Numbered from the stretch's first letter, positions 9,301 to 17,101 are shown. The stretch: 64,000 nucleotides of DNA from Paenibacillus sinopodophylli (GCF_005930355.1 NZ_VDBO01000004.1:351923-415922), one strand, 5' to 3'. Program-made: numbers and translations. Notes: generated from the sequence alone by a model not told the origin.

Positions 9301-10660
9301 CAAATCCATCCGTCCACCAATCCAGACCGGGTTGAACGGTCCGCCAAGCGCTTCGGTCCAATTGTGGATTAGTCCCGTCGATTGCTGCAACCGGATAATT
9401 GTCTTTAATAAACAGCCAATCCCCTAGCAGATCAATCTGAGTATCCTCCGGAAGCGTGCCAGTAGGCGTTATTTTGATTAGTGGACGCTTACCGAGTGAG
9501 AATGTCGTGCCCAGCAGGCGGGCGTCCAGCGAAACGTTGTAATTTCTGTCCGCTCCAAGCGCGGCGACTGGAATGTCAAAGCTGCCCGTAAAGCTGCTTA
9601 AACTCGAGCCAGTTACTACGTTGCCCAGCGTCGTTTGTTTTGTATATACTGTATCCCCTTTCGGATTCTCAACCTTGAGCAGAACCTGGAGATGGAAATC
9701 GAAATTGTTCGGATTCGTATATACCGAATTCGTAACGGCCGTCCGGTTCAAATTAGCCGTGAAATCCACTTTCACTTGGCTGTCGCCCAATTGGATGGCT
9801 TGCGGGCTTGCTTTGAAGCTTCCGCTAAGGAGTCCATTTGAGAAGTTGCTGCTGTGCATCATGAATGAACGGTTCAGATACGTTAAGTAATAGTCGCTGG
9901 AATGTCCTCCCGGCCTAGTCTGATAGCCGTGAGCAATGCTCGTTCCGCGGAACTGCGCATGAATATCATTCGTTGAATCGGCCGCGTAGGTGAGCGGATC
10001 ATCCGTTCCTCCATCGAAGTAATATTGGTAAGCCCGAAGCTGTGCCGCTGTCCTCGCTTTAATCAGCTCCATCGGCTTTAGATCCGATACTTTGTTGCCA
10101 AGCGCGCCCATATGGCTCGCAATTGAGCTAAACAGCTCAGGATGCTTCAGGCCGAGCACGAATGCGCCGTAGCCGCCCATAGAAACACCGGATATACCTC
10201 TGTATTTAGGAGATGCAATCGTGTGGTAACGATCATCGATAACGGGAATAAGATCGTTGACCAGCATATCCTCCCAATGGTCATCGCCTTGATTGACAAA
10301 CCAGCTGTCGCCGCTCGTATCCGGCATAACGACGATCATCTTCTGGATCGTCCCTTCCGCAATAAAACGATCCAGCTCTTCGTTCAGCTTATCGTTCTCG
10401 AACTGCACACTTGAACTGTCCTCTTGATGGAGCATATAGACGGTTGGATATTTCTGATTATCCTCGTAATAGCCATCAGGCAAATAAACGCGGTAAGTCA
10501 TCTCTTTGCCAAGTGCTTCTGAATAGTAACGATCCACATAAAACCTCGGCTCAACTCCAGAGCTTGCCGAAGCGGTAACCGGTACGCCTGCCAAAACAAT
10601 CAGCATTGCAAGCAGCATAAGCTGCACTCTCTTTATCTTCGTACTGAACATGTTATCCAA
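6359..10660 (-). CDS. Secreted S-layer-anchored protein with two esterase domains
   Basis: 1433 residues. A signal peptide (1-33) is followed by an alpha/beta-hydrolase of the putative esterase (esterase D-like) family at about 40-275, with nucleophile Ser160 in GVSMGG and a candidate His in GGHSSDYY. A beta-sandwich like the sugar-binding domain of GH2 enzymes lies at about 405-560, an NTF2-like stretch at about 580-690, and a second esterase domain at about 695-930 with Ser820, again GVSMGG, and DGAHDS. After a Gly/Thr linker and an S-layer-enzyme module, three SLH repeats (about 1255-1433) bind pyruvylated cell-wall polymer. It probably removes acetyl or feruloyl groups from plant glycans at the cell surface. 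It stands alone between terminators. The ester substrate is not determinable here. Confidence 0.88.
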   Translation of the reverse strand: MDNMFSTKIKRVQLMLLAMLIVLAGVPVTASASSGVEPRFYVDRYYSEALGKEMTYRVYLPDGYYEDNQKYPTVYMLHQEDSSSVQFENDKLNEELDRFIAEGTIQKMIVVMPDTSGDSWFVNQGDDHWEDMLVNDLIPVIDDRYHTIASPKYRGISGVSMGGYGAFVLGLKHPELFSSIASHMGALGNKVSDLKPMELIKARTAAQLRAYQYYFDGGTDDPLTYAADSTNDIHAQFRGTSIAHGYQTRPGGHSSDYYLTYLNRSFMMHSSNFSNGLLSGSFKASPQAIQLGDSQVKVDFTANLNRTAVTNSVYTNPNNFDFHLQVLLKVENPKGDTVYTKQTTLGNVVTGSSLSSFTGSFDIPVAALGADRNYNVSLDARLLGTTFSLGKRPLIKITPTGTLPEDTQIDLLGDWLFIKDNYPVAAIDGTNPQLDRSAWRTVQPGLDWWTDGFGDYSGLNNYVGAAWYYKEFDVPADFPEKDLTLLAGKLDDADQTYINGQLVGETGFKDGVYTASFWAASRTYAIPSNLLKRGEKNTIAIRLYNQSGGGGWYAGPVGIYSKAALQKANELPSNVPGQAVVNEVNALAQQQFNAIAKMDLQAYRNTLSNSYFENGFGKLDLLNQKAKWMADYESIETVISAPYVFERDGHYLYSAQAEIIGTLADDTKVTLQQGEIAQYYSYENGLLKETGNQKLFFIKHFYSESAQRDVKFRVYLPKSYLTEPNKRYPSIYLLHQFNSDSESYEIDKVDQILDKGIAAGDIKDMIVVMPDSSGSSWWVNGTGEAGVKWQDMVTKDLVPYIDGAYRTIDDARYRGTSGVSMGGFGSFVIGLQYPDLFSTVVSHMGALNTTNTGQNPITIAKSYPIDALKRYSIYFDSGNLDVYRFDVPVNTLHKYLVDNGVEHYSEIRDGAHDSVFYTATIGKSFAQHSRHFKNANVQTDVLQGKLSVVKDNEGAAVSYEVAVTEALAAYEDHIPTSPYLKEANPKLNIPVVVDVYNSKTNERLYSKTEYMSSDATALLEGGLALPKLADGSYKVVLRASVLDQSIVLSSADYTVGSSTDGNTDGSTGGGGTVIQPEKTGEQIAASKSQLVQAIDNKQPLKLTASNGSTLEIPLETLVQISQSADIATIDSLIWKVTPVVDAARTAAIQKAESALGGKLQSAGEFADFTLSVIRNDKSTQVLNLAFAKPVKLQLKVTAGTDTELAGVYYWNAAGNPELIASTYDQATGTFTAELSHFSMYSVMVFTKSFTDIPAAHWAKRAIEVLASKQIVSGTTRDEFAPNRQVTRAEFAALLVRSLGLKEQAGSVNPFADVSESSWYHSAVVTAYQNGIIKGSSKDRFSPLATITREEMAVMIFNAYQVNHQADAVNDVDLLGRFKDSGQIHKWAANELRFAVQMKLIQGKDDVTLAPLATATRAEAAQIIYNLTTSINTK

Positions 10661-10763
10661 TGTGTTACCTCCCTAGTTTTAAGTTCAATACTGCCCTGAC
10701 TTTACTTGCCCGCCTCTCTCCTTTCTTCTTGCTAGTCACTATCATTTGCAGCCTCAGAATCAA

Positions 10764-10777
10764 TGAAAGCGGTTCCA
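10764..10777 (-). promoter_or_regulatory. Candidate cre (CcpA) site
   Basis: TGAAAGCGGTTCCA fits the cre consensus TGWAANCGNTNWCA at 13 of 14 positions and lies about 105 bases upstream of the SLH-esterase start. Catabolite control of a polymer-degrading enzyme would be natural. It is a motif match only. Confidence 0.4.
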
Positions 10778-10868
10778 ATGATTTACGAATAAAATTTATC
10801 ACACATTTTACTAAAATTCAATGATTATTTTTACTAAAAATAATTTTGATTGCTTTATATATTAAAAA

Positions 10869-10903
10869 AGCGCAAGACAATGGCGGTTTGCCAGTCTTAC
10901 GCT
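10869..10903 (-). terminator. Terminator downstream of the GGDEF remnant
   Basis: AGCGCAAGAC pairs with GTCTTACGCT (one mismatch), with an inner TGGC/GCCA stem and a T6 run on the minus strand. It ends transcription coming from the degenerate GGDEF gene. Confidence 0.8.
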
Positions 10904-10932
10904 CTCCTATTTAACTTTCTCTATGTCTATTA

Positions 10933-11490
10933 TTACAGCGGGTATTGAATCTCATTATAAAAAATAACTCTGTTTTTCCCATTGTTCTCGGAAGCATCTA
11001 ACGCTTCATCCGCGAGCTTCACCATTGTCAATATATCACCAGCGTGATCTGGCCAGATGGCACCGCCGATGCTGCAGCCGATTTGGACAGAATGGCCTTC
11101 GATCTGAAACGACTCGTTGAGCGATTTAATGATCTCCTCGGCCTTGCTTTTAGCAGTGTCAGCGTTCCTGCCCTCTAGCGCAGGCATCAGCATAACAAAC
11201 TCGTCGCCGCCTTGCCAGCACAGAAATGCATTGACCTCAATATGCAGGCGCAGCCTGCTTGCGACCTCTTGCAGCAGCTGCGCGTTCGCTTCCTCGCCAG
11301 TCTCGGTGAACGAATCGATTTTGCTCAAGCGATTAATTTCGCCCTTCCACGACCACATGTAACGATCCAGCTTGTCACTCATCTGATAAGCAAAGCCCGC
11401 AAGTGAATCGCCGATCTCTTCTTCCATTTCGGAAGTCGATTGCTTGTTAATAGAGAAGCCCAAATAGGCTGTAGAAATAATAATGAGCAC
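10933..11490 (-). pseudogene. Internally deleted diguanylate cyclase (GGDEF) gene
   Basis: The 185-codon frame joins an N-terminal membrane helix and a short piece of extracytoplasmic sensor (MEEEIGDSLAGFAYQMSD) directly to the second half of a GGDEF domain (LLQEVASRL, then WQGGDEFVML, ADEALDASENNGKNRV). The first half of the GGDEF fold (the DxLTxLxNR and DxDxFKxxND segments), most of the sensor and the second membrane helix are missing. Family-like codons (NKSISLRTYFAI) precede the GTG at 11488-11490 behind AAGGAGA but without an ATG/GTG/TTG. It therefore looks like a decayed gene from which an internal segment was lost. Catalysis is unlikely because metal- and GTP-binding residues are absent. 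Confidence 0.75.
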
Positions 11491-11691
11491 AATAATTGAT
11501 ATAGCAAAATAGGTTCTTAAACTGATGGACTTGTTCTGTCTCCTTCGAGGGATTCGGATCTATTTTTCTCTTTCGAATTGTAGCAGAAATCGACGATTCC
11601 ACTCTCCTTTTGCCGAAAATTATTACCTTAGGGCTATATGCTGCAAACTTGCATGATGATGAAACAAAGCCACCGCAGAACCGATACACGC

Positions 11692-11731
11692 ACCAAAGCC
11701 GGCTGGGAACGAATTCCCAGCCGGCTTTGGT
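11692..11731 (+). terminator. Strong hairpin terminator pointing toward the biosynthetic cluster
   Basis: An 18-bp perfect stem (ACCAAAGCCGGCTGGGAA and its complement, loop CGAA) is followed by CTTTTTAAAT on the plus strand. No plus-strand gene precedes it. On the minus strand, where the cluster ends, the hairpin lacks a T-run. It may stop antisense transcription into the cluster or act as an mRNA 3' barrier. Confidence 0.6.
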
Positions 11732-11751
11732 CTTTTTAAATAAACGATCCC

Positions 11752-12918
11752 CTACACTTGCATGACTGACGCCAAAGCGCGGCCTTGAAACCTATCCTTC
11801 ACGATAGACGGCCATTCATCCCATGCACCGTATTCCGCCAGCAGCGCGAACGCCCACCTGTCTATGCCAAAGGCGACGCAGCCCGATGACCACGGCAAAC
11901 CCGCGGGACCATTGACGTTGAACGGCTTGCAGAGCGAATCCCCCATATGGTTAAACGAGGCGATAGAAAATGTGCTGCCGGCTGGCGTTTCCACCAGTAA
12001 TTCGTATTTCATTGATGCCATCTTCTGATGTTGGATTTTAAGCGCGTCCTCCGAGAAGTAGAACGGATCATTCGCCGTCGTCAAGCTTCCGTGCAAGTCC
12101 AGTTCAACAAACAATGACCAAATTTCCTGCATCCACCAGCCTCGTTCTTCCTCTACGAAATCCGAGTCTCCGACGAATACGACTTCCCTCATGCTGAATT
12201 CGGTTAACCGGTGGTTGCCCACTCTCCACTCCGCCTCGTGACGGAAGCAATTACCCATTGCAGTAAGGCGCACAGGCCCGTCCAGCACTTGCCCAGACAG
12301 TTCGGCATAACAGTGAAAGCATACCGCAGGCGCCAAAGCGTGCTTGCTTTGCCTTGCTAGTGCTGCGGGGTCCACAGCCGTTTTGACCTGCCTGAGCGTG
12401 TCGTACTGATGGGAAAACTCACTCACCATGTACAAATTTTGTGGGAACGAGCGTATATAACCGCATTTCTCCAGCGTGTCGAGCCCAATCATAGAGGGGT
12501 ATCGGCGAAGCGCCGCACCCCTGCGGACCGCCATCACCTCGAACAGTTGATCGAGCAGCCCGATCAGCTTTACCGCATCATCGCGCTTAACGCTTCCGTC
12601 CGTGGCGTAAGCTTGCTGCAATGTCGCCTCGCGGCCGTCATCGAAGCCCCTTTCTAGTATGTCAGATCTTACGGGCGTTTGCTTGATCGTCCTGCTCCCA
12701 AGTGTACGGATCCCTCGTTCCTCGGCAATCATCGCTTCTACCGTCGCTGCAATCTCACCGTATGACTCCAAACTGACAGGCTCAATAACAACCTCCATCA
12801 TTTCGGAATTCCACTCGCAGCTGCGGATGCCCTCAATGCTGTATGCCAGCTTGGACATCAATGATTCTGCTTGGTTTGCGCTCAGCATACCCTTGCAGGA
12901 GAACCGGATTTTCTCCAC
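11752..12918 (-). CDS. Class II aminoacyl-tRNA-synthetase-like amino acid:[carrier protein] ligase
   Basis: About 388 residues from the GTG at 12918, chosen for GGGAGGTG six bases upstream; an ATG at 12939 has no ribosome site. A small N-terminal ferredoxin-like alpha/beta domain (about 1-65) is followed by a class II synthetase core: motif 2 FRHEAEW and motif 3 FGIDRWAFALL. Cys200, Glu245 and Cys347 are spaced 45 and 102 residues apart, matching the Cys-Glu-Cys zinc triad I recall for the SerRS-like amino acid:carrier-protein ligases of Bradyrhizobium. No tRNA-binding arm is present. It should adenylate a small amino acid and load it on the carrier protein encoded two genes upstream in the same operon. 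The amino acid is unknown. The gene overlaps the preceding acyltransferase gene by 86 bases. Confidence 0.75.
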   Translation of the reverse strand: MEKIRFSCKGMLSANQAESLMSKLAYSIEGIRSCEWNSEMMEVVIEPVSLESYGEIAATVEAMIAEERGIRTLGSRTIKQTPVRSDILERGFDDGREATLQQAYATDGSVKRDDAVKLIGLLDQLFEVMAVRRGAALRRYPSMIGLDTLEKCGYIRSFPQNLYMVSEFSHQYDTLRQVKTAVDPAALARQSKHALAPAVCFHCYAELSGQVLDGPVRLTAMGNCFRHEAEWRVGNHRLTEFSMREVVFVGDSDFVEEERGWWMQEIWSLFVELDLHGSLTTANDPFYFSEDALKIQHQKMASMKYELLVETPAGSTFSIASFNHMGDSLCKPFNVNGPAGLPWSSGCVAFGIDRWAFALLAEYGAWDEWPSIVKDRFQGRALASVMQV

Positions 12919-13963
12919 TAAAAGCACCTCCCTTTTCATACATGGGACGATGATGCGTCCCTGCTATGACCTTGGTCAACAGTTCCTTCTCTAAACTTGC
13001 CCCGTCGGACAACAGAGAGGATAACTTGGCGATGCTCCTCTTGTCTCCGCTAATCGAATATTTGAGCATCAGGCCAACTGCTATCCCATGTCCTTTCTCC
13101 ACCTCGGCATAAGCCGATTCGAGCGAAGCATCTCGCAGGAAATCGTGCTCCAGCATGAAGCTGAGTCTTCTGCGCATGAGCTTTTTGTGCTCCCACAAAA
13201 TATGCAGCAAGCGGATATCTATCACGTCCCGCTCCTGTTCAAGCCCCTGCAAATATTCCTGAATACGGTCATACACCTTGATCCCGTACGTATTTTCCAA
13301 ACATAAGTAAGAGGGTGGTTTCCATCCCGTGACATAACGATTCATCGCATCAACGGCGGACAACGAGTCGAAGACCGTATTTCTTTCATACTGAAAATAA
13401 GTTTTCGGCTTAAAGGACACAGACAGCACTCTCCGGTCAAACCAATCGCTGTCTGGGTCGGCTGCCGCATAAGCGGCCTCCATCTCTGCGAAGGAACAAG
13501 ACGTCTCGACGTATTTCCCTCTCCGCATATTATCGGCAATATGCAGCGTTCCCGCAGCCTTATCGTAGCCATAAATGAACATGTCATGATTATGCACGTG
13601 ATTGCCGTAAGCGTCGGATTCCCGAATATACGACTGATCGGCTAAAAAGTATACGTATTGCCCCAAATCAATGGCGTCGATCGCGAATTGGACGATGCTT
13701 TTATTCCATTTTTGCGCAACGGTATCTCGGTGTGTGAATTGGAATTGAAGCCATGGACAGTCAAACAGAAGCGGATCAAAGAAGCTGTCCTGTTTGTTGG
13801 TATAGTCGATCTTTCGTAGCGATCCGAAATAAACGAGTTGAATAAAGTTGTTGTACACCCACGGGAGCGTCTCCTCCCGATTGCCGATCATGCAGAACAA
13901 ATGGGCAATGTTGGGATACGTCTTGTAATCGTGATCGTGCATGGGCAGCCGTTTCGTTGTCAT
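12833..13963 (-). CDS. BtrH_N-like acyltransferase (transferase 1)
   Basis: 376 residues, start supported by AAGGAGG eight bases upstream. The N-terminal half has the cysteine-protease-like BtrH_N pattern: Cys24 in HLFCMIG, then NHVHNHDMFIYGYD with His126 as probable catalytic histidine, and LHIADN with Asp144. The C-terminal half is helical. In butirosin biosynthesis BtrH moves an acyl chain from a carrier protein to an aminoglycoside amine. By analogy this one would transfer the aminoacyl group from the neighbouring carrier protein. It lies between the carrier gene and the synthetase-like ligase gene in a three-gene operon. Family placement is from motifs and context, and the similarity is distant. 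Confidence 0.6.
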   Translation of the reverse strand: MTTKRLPMHDHDYKTYPNIAHLFCMIGNREETLPWVYNNFIQLVYFGSLRKIDYTNKQDSFFDPLLFDCPWLQFQFTHRDTVAQKWNKSIVQFAIDAIDLGQYVYFLADQSYIRESDAYGNHVHNHDMFIYGYDKAAGTLHIADNMRRGKYVETSCSFAEMEAAYAAADPDSDWFDRRVLSVSFKPKTYFQYERNTVFDSLSAVDAMNRYVTGWKPPSYLCLENTYGIKVYDRIQEYLQGLEQERDVIDIRLLHILWEHKKLMRRRLSFMLEHDFLRDASLESAYAEVEKGHGIAVGLMLKYSISGDKRSIAKLSSLLSDGASLEKELLTKVIAGTHHRPMYEKGGAFSGENPVLLQGYAERKPSRIIDVQAGIQH

Positions 13964-14008
13964 GACGTCATCCTCCTTCTGTGGATTGTCCTAACGAACT
14001 CCTCTTGT

Positions 14009-14281
14009 CTAGACCGCTGAGGCCATCTTTCTGGCAATGCTTGCAGCAAACTGATCGATGGTGGCGAAATAATCAATGATAAGCTCGTCATCGTCGAACG
14101 CGATATCAAAGTGCTGTTCGATATGAACAAGCAGTTGAATCATCCGAAGCGAATCCACGCCCATATCGCGAATCTGAGCATAGATATCCGCATCGAATTC
14201 CAATACTGGGTTATCGGTCATTTCCGCTATCTTTTTCTTTAAATATTGAACCGTATCGCTGCTTGCGGCATGAATGGACAT
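14009..14281 (-). CDS. Free-standing acyl/aminoacyl carrier protein (carrier 4)
   Basis: 90 residues from the ATG at 14281 (GGAG eight bases upstream). The phosphopantetheine attachment Ser44 lies in MGVDSLRM, followed by the acidic helix (HIEQHFDIAFDDDELI) typical of carrier proteins. It is the first gene of the operon carrying transferase 1 and the synthetase-like ligase, so it is the likely recipient of the activated amino acid. A phosphopantetheinyl transferase is not encoded in the window; a cellular Sfp-type enzyme would be needed. Confidence 0.9.
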   Translation of the reverse strand: MSIHAASSDTVQYLKKKIAEMTDNPVLEFDADIYAQIRDMGVDSLRMIQLLVHIEQHFDIAFDDDELIIDYFATIDQFAASIARKMASAV

Positions 14282-14331
14282 GGGGCACACTCCCGTCTAT
14301 TAATTAATTCCTCCGTCTCGCCCTTTTTAGC

Positions 14332-14362
14332 TATAATAGTCGTATCTGGAATCCTCAGTTAA
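14332..14362. promoter_or_regulatory. Overlapping divergent promoter region, carrier-4 operon / AraC gene
   Basis: On the minus strand TTAACT (14357-14362), an 18-base spacer and TATTAT (14333-14338) form a plausible sigma-A promoter for the carrier-4 operon. On the plus strand TATAAT (14332-14337) overlaps it and could serve the AraC gene, although no good -35 is seen. The overlap would couple or oppose the two transcripts. Confidence 0.45.
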
Positions 14363-14399
14363 GTGCCGGCCTCACAATGATGTTTAAGGGGGATGATTC

Positions 14400-15251
14400 A
14401 TGTTAGAATGGCAGATTTCCCGGTTAATCCCGCTAAGTTTCGAACGCTTCCAAACGATCTCCCGGGATGCGTGGACAAGCTCCAGCTTCCAACTGCTGTG
14501 GTCGCCGCAGCATAGCTTCGCATGCGATGTCGGTAATTCCATACAGATTCTTGCGCCTGGCCAGCCGCTTCTAATCGCTCCTCTGCAGACCGTCAGGCTC
14601 ACCTCTGATGTATCGCCTGCTGTCCAAGCAGCCGCTTTCCTATTCCCGTCACTTCTTGATCTAAGCAGCTTCCCACCATCGCTGAAGGGTCATATCACTC
14701 CACTCTGCAAGCTAATAATCGAACAGCTCCAAGTCTACCAACTACCTATGGATACGAAGAATAGCGTCGCGCACGTTCATGTCAGCAGCCTGCTATTCTC
14801 TTTGCTGATGGAGAGCATTCTTCTGCCAAATAGCCAGTCTGTTCTACCCCAGACGGAGGAAATAAGAGAGTCCCAAACCCACCCGTCCAAAGCCCATAAG
14901 CGCAAAAAAAGCAGTCTGCCCATCGTCTATGCCGTCCGGTATATGCGTAAGCATATGGGCAATCCCGATCTATCGCTTCAGGAGATCGCAAGCGCGATCG
15001 GATACAATTCCAACTACTTCTGCCAGGAATTCAGTCATATTTTCGGAGTATCTCCCATCCGGCATCTGAACGAACTGCGGGTCACCAAGGCGCTTCATTA
15101 CTTGGAGAATACAGACACGCCAGTCAAACAAATCTGCGAACACGTCGGCATCCGCAACCCCGGCAATTTCACCAGCATGGTCAAAAATAGGCTTGGCATG
15201 ACACCTATGGAATACCGGAGACGATACCGGACGAGGTCGATGGACCTATGA
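14400..15251 (+). CDS. AraC-family transcriptional regulator of the biosynthetic cluster
   Basis: 283 residues. An N-terminal domain of about 155 residues (probable cupin-like ligand or dimer domain) is linked by a basic stretch (HKRKKSS) to a two-HTH AraC domain (about 178-278: LSLQEIASAIGYNSNYFCQEFSHIFGVSP and VKQICEHVGIRNPGNFTSMVKNRLGM). The ATG follows AAGGGGG. It is the only plus-strand gene in the cluster, divergent from the carrier-4 operon and convergent with the AsbF-like gene, so it probably controls the cluster. The ligand is unknown. Confidence 0.88.
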   Translation: MLEWQISRLIPLSFERFQTISRDAWTSSSFQLLWSPQHSFACDVGNSIQILAPGQPLLIAPLQTVRLTSDVSPAVQAAAFLFPSLLDLSSFPPSLKGHITPLCKLIIEQLQVYQLPMDTKNSVAHVHVSSLLFSLLMESILLPNSQSVLPQTEEIRESQTHPSKAHKRKKSSLPIVYAVRYMRKHMGNPDLSLQEIASAIGYNSNYFCQEFSHIFGVSPIRHLNELRVTKALHYLENTDTPVKQICEHVGIRNPGNFTSMVKNRLGMTPMEYRRRYRTRSMDL

Positions 15252-15269
15252 GACTAATCGTACGTTTTG

Positions 15270-16151
15270 TTACCCTCCTAAGCTGCCTGACACGGAATTC
15301 AACTTGTGTCTGCGAGGCACTGCCTTGATCCAAGCTATCTCTTCGGACAAATAACGGTAGGGGTCGCTTCCGAACCATTCCAAAGACAGGGAAGCCCTTG
15401 GCTCCTGGCCTCGGATCAGCGAGAATACAGCTTCATAATCGACGGCACCTTCCGCCAGCGGAACCATGCCTTCCCGCGTCCCACCTGGGGCATACACGTT
15501 GTCCGGCGAGAAGACGGCAAGCTCGCGGCGGCTCCGTACGTTCTTGCAGTGGTAATGCACCGTCCATGGAGAGAGTCTCTGATACGCGCTCGCGATATCG
15601 TCGCCCGCTTCCCACAGATGCAGGAAATCCATGTTCACACCGAGCATGGGATGATTGACTTCCCTGATCAAGCGCAGCGTAGAAGCCAGATTGTCTGCCA
15701 GCGTGCCGGGATGCGTCTCAATAACAGTGCGAATGCCGTGCTGCCATGCAAGTCCAGTCATCTCTCGCAGCCTGCCGGCCGCTAGATGCCAGTCTTCCTC
15801 CCGGGATTGACTACTAGACTTGTGTCCGGCGAATATCCGGATCTTGTCGCTTTCGAACATACGCGCCAGCGCGATCAAATCTTTCCATTGCCGCCAAGCT
15901 TGTGCTTCATAAAGCTCCTCCGTCTCAGCAAGCAATGGCACATAACCGCTGATCATGACGACCTTGAGCCCTCTTCGCCGCATGCCGAGCACAGCACGAG
16001 CTGCCTGCATCGGCATGCGGCGGGCCATGGCTGCCGCATGCGCGCCCCACAGCTCAATGCCTGCGAATCCGTTAAGCGCCGCGAAATCCAGCAGCTCCGG
16101 GAACGAGACCAGCTCATGCCGAAACGAAATGGAGCATAGATGAATGTTCAT
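15270..16151 (-). CDS. AsbF-like 3-dehydroshikimate dehydratase
   Basis: 293 residues with strong overall similarity to petrobactin AsbF from memory: LCSISFRHELVSF at the N-terminus, IRIFAGHK, IETHPGTLADN, NMDFLHLWEAG, VHYHCKN, NVYAPGGTREGMVPLAEG and SLEWFGSDP. These supply the metal and catalytic residues of the TIM-barrel fold (Glu145, His147, Asp175, His178, His199/His201, Glu258; Arg105 and Lys203 nearby). The enzyme converts 3-dehydroshikimate to 3,4-dihydroxybenzoate. Its start overlaps the stop of the preceding acyltransferase gene by four bases, so the two are translationally coupled. It is the last gene of the long minus-strand operon. Xylose-isomerase-like enzymes of other function are possible, but the match is specific. 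Confidence 0.85.
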   Translation of the reverse strand: MNIHLCSISFRHELVSFPELLDFAALNGFAGIELWGAHAAAMARRMPMQAARAVLGMRRRGLKVVMISGYVPLLAETEELYEAQAWRQWKDLIALARMFESDKIRIFAGHKSSSQSREEDWHLAAGRLREMTGLAWQHGIRTVIETHPGTLADNLASTLRLIREVNHPMLGVNMDFLHLWEAGDDIASAYQRLSPWTVHYHCKNVRSRRELAVFSPDNVYAPGGTREGMVPLAEGAVDYEAVFSLIRGQEPRASLSLEWFGSDPYRYLSEEIAWIKAVPRRHKLNSVSGSLGG

Positions 16152-17101
16152 AAATCAGCCCCGCCTCTCGCCTCCAAATATTCAAGAAGCTCCAGCTCTG
16201 CAAGCTGGACTCCCTCCAGCTTACGCAGCAGTCCTTCCCTTGAATCTCCTTCCGGCCGGCGCTTTCCAAGCTTCGCCAGCAGCAGATTAACGTTCATCCA
16301 GCTCCGCTTCACAGCTTCCGCTCTTCGGGAGCCCTCTGCCGCTTCCGCTGCCGTGTACGACCCAAGCTCTAGATAACTTTTCCATACAAGACCTCGCATC
16401 CGTATCATGGCGGAGAGCGTGATCATGTTCTGCTCTGCCCACGTTCTTCGCCTTTCTTCTTCCCACCCGTCACTGGCTGTGACGTCCGCGCAGAAGAGCT
16501 CGAAAGCTTTTCCTGCGTCACGCCGATAACCTTTCAGAATCGCAGCCGACTCCTTGCGCAGTGATTCTCTTCGAGAAGGACGACTATAATCAGCGTCCCA
16601 CGTCAGCTTGCAATACACCAGCTGATTCCTTCGCACACTGGCTTCCGAAAGCTCCGCCGCTGTCATCTCTCCCGCGTAACCAGCTACCGGATCCACGATC
16701 TTATAACGGTTCTCCCCTTCTTCATCGCCTCGTCCATGGAGCAGAATGCTATGGTAGAAGCCGGACGACTCGAAGCCCAGCATCGTTCTCGGGAAAAATC
16801 GCAGCTTGGAGGCTCTGCATAATACGATTGCCATTCCGCCTTCATCGAGCAGCGAGCTGACTTCTTCGGCGCTCCCCGAGGTAAGGTAGAAACGGATACC
16901 ATACTCGAAGTGCAAATCAATCCATTTCATGTTCCGAACGGACATTAGCATTCGGTCATAATATCCGATGTGCCAATAGCCCAGCAGAAAATAACGCGGA
17001 TCGCTGCCTGAAAGGGATAGCGCGGCTACGATGCATGATGCCGTGCATTCCAGCGCAGCTAGTCCAGTCGGGCTTTCGGAACGATAAACGACAGTATCCA
17101 T
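16148..17101 (-). CDS. BtrH_N-like acyltransferase (transferase 2)
   Basis: 317 residues from the ATG at 17101, which follows GGGGAGGAG; an upstream in-frame TTG is less likely. Features resembling BtrH_N are Cys19/Cys23 in ALECTASCIVAAL, His117 in GFYHSILLHG and Asp137 in YKIVDPVAGY, giving a Cys-His-Asp arrangement, followed by a helical C-terminal half. It would move an acyl group from a carrier protein onto an amine or hydroxyl. Its neighbours are an adenylate-forming ligase upstream and the dihydroxybenzoate-forming enzyme downstream, so a catechol acyl group is a reasonable guess. The family call is tentative. Confidence 0.6.
   Translation of the reverse strand: MDTVVYRSESPTGLAALECTASCIVAALSLSGSDPRYFLLGYWHIGYYDRMLMSVRNMKWIDLHFEYGIRFYLTSGSAEEVSSLLDEGGMAIVLCRASKLRFFPRTMLGFESSGFYHSILLHGRGDEEGENRYKIVDPVAGYAGEMTAAELSEASVRRNQLVYCKLTWDADYSRPSRRESLRKESAAILKGYRRDAGKAFELFCADVTASDGWEEERRRTWAEQNMITLSAMIRMRGLVWKSYLELGSYTAAEAAEGSRRAEAVKRSWMNVNLLLAKLGKRRPEGDSREGLLRKLEGVQLAELELLEYLEARGGADL

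Noticed and set aside
8693..9427. 244-codon plus-strand open frame
   Set aside because: It lies wholly inside the SLH-esterase gene on the opposite strand, has no ribosome site and no recognisable protein pattern.
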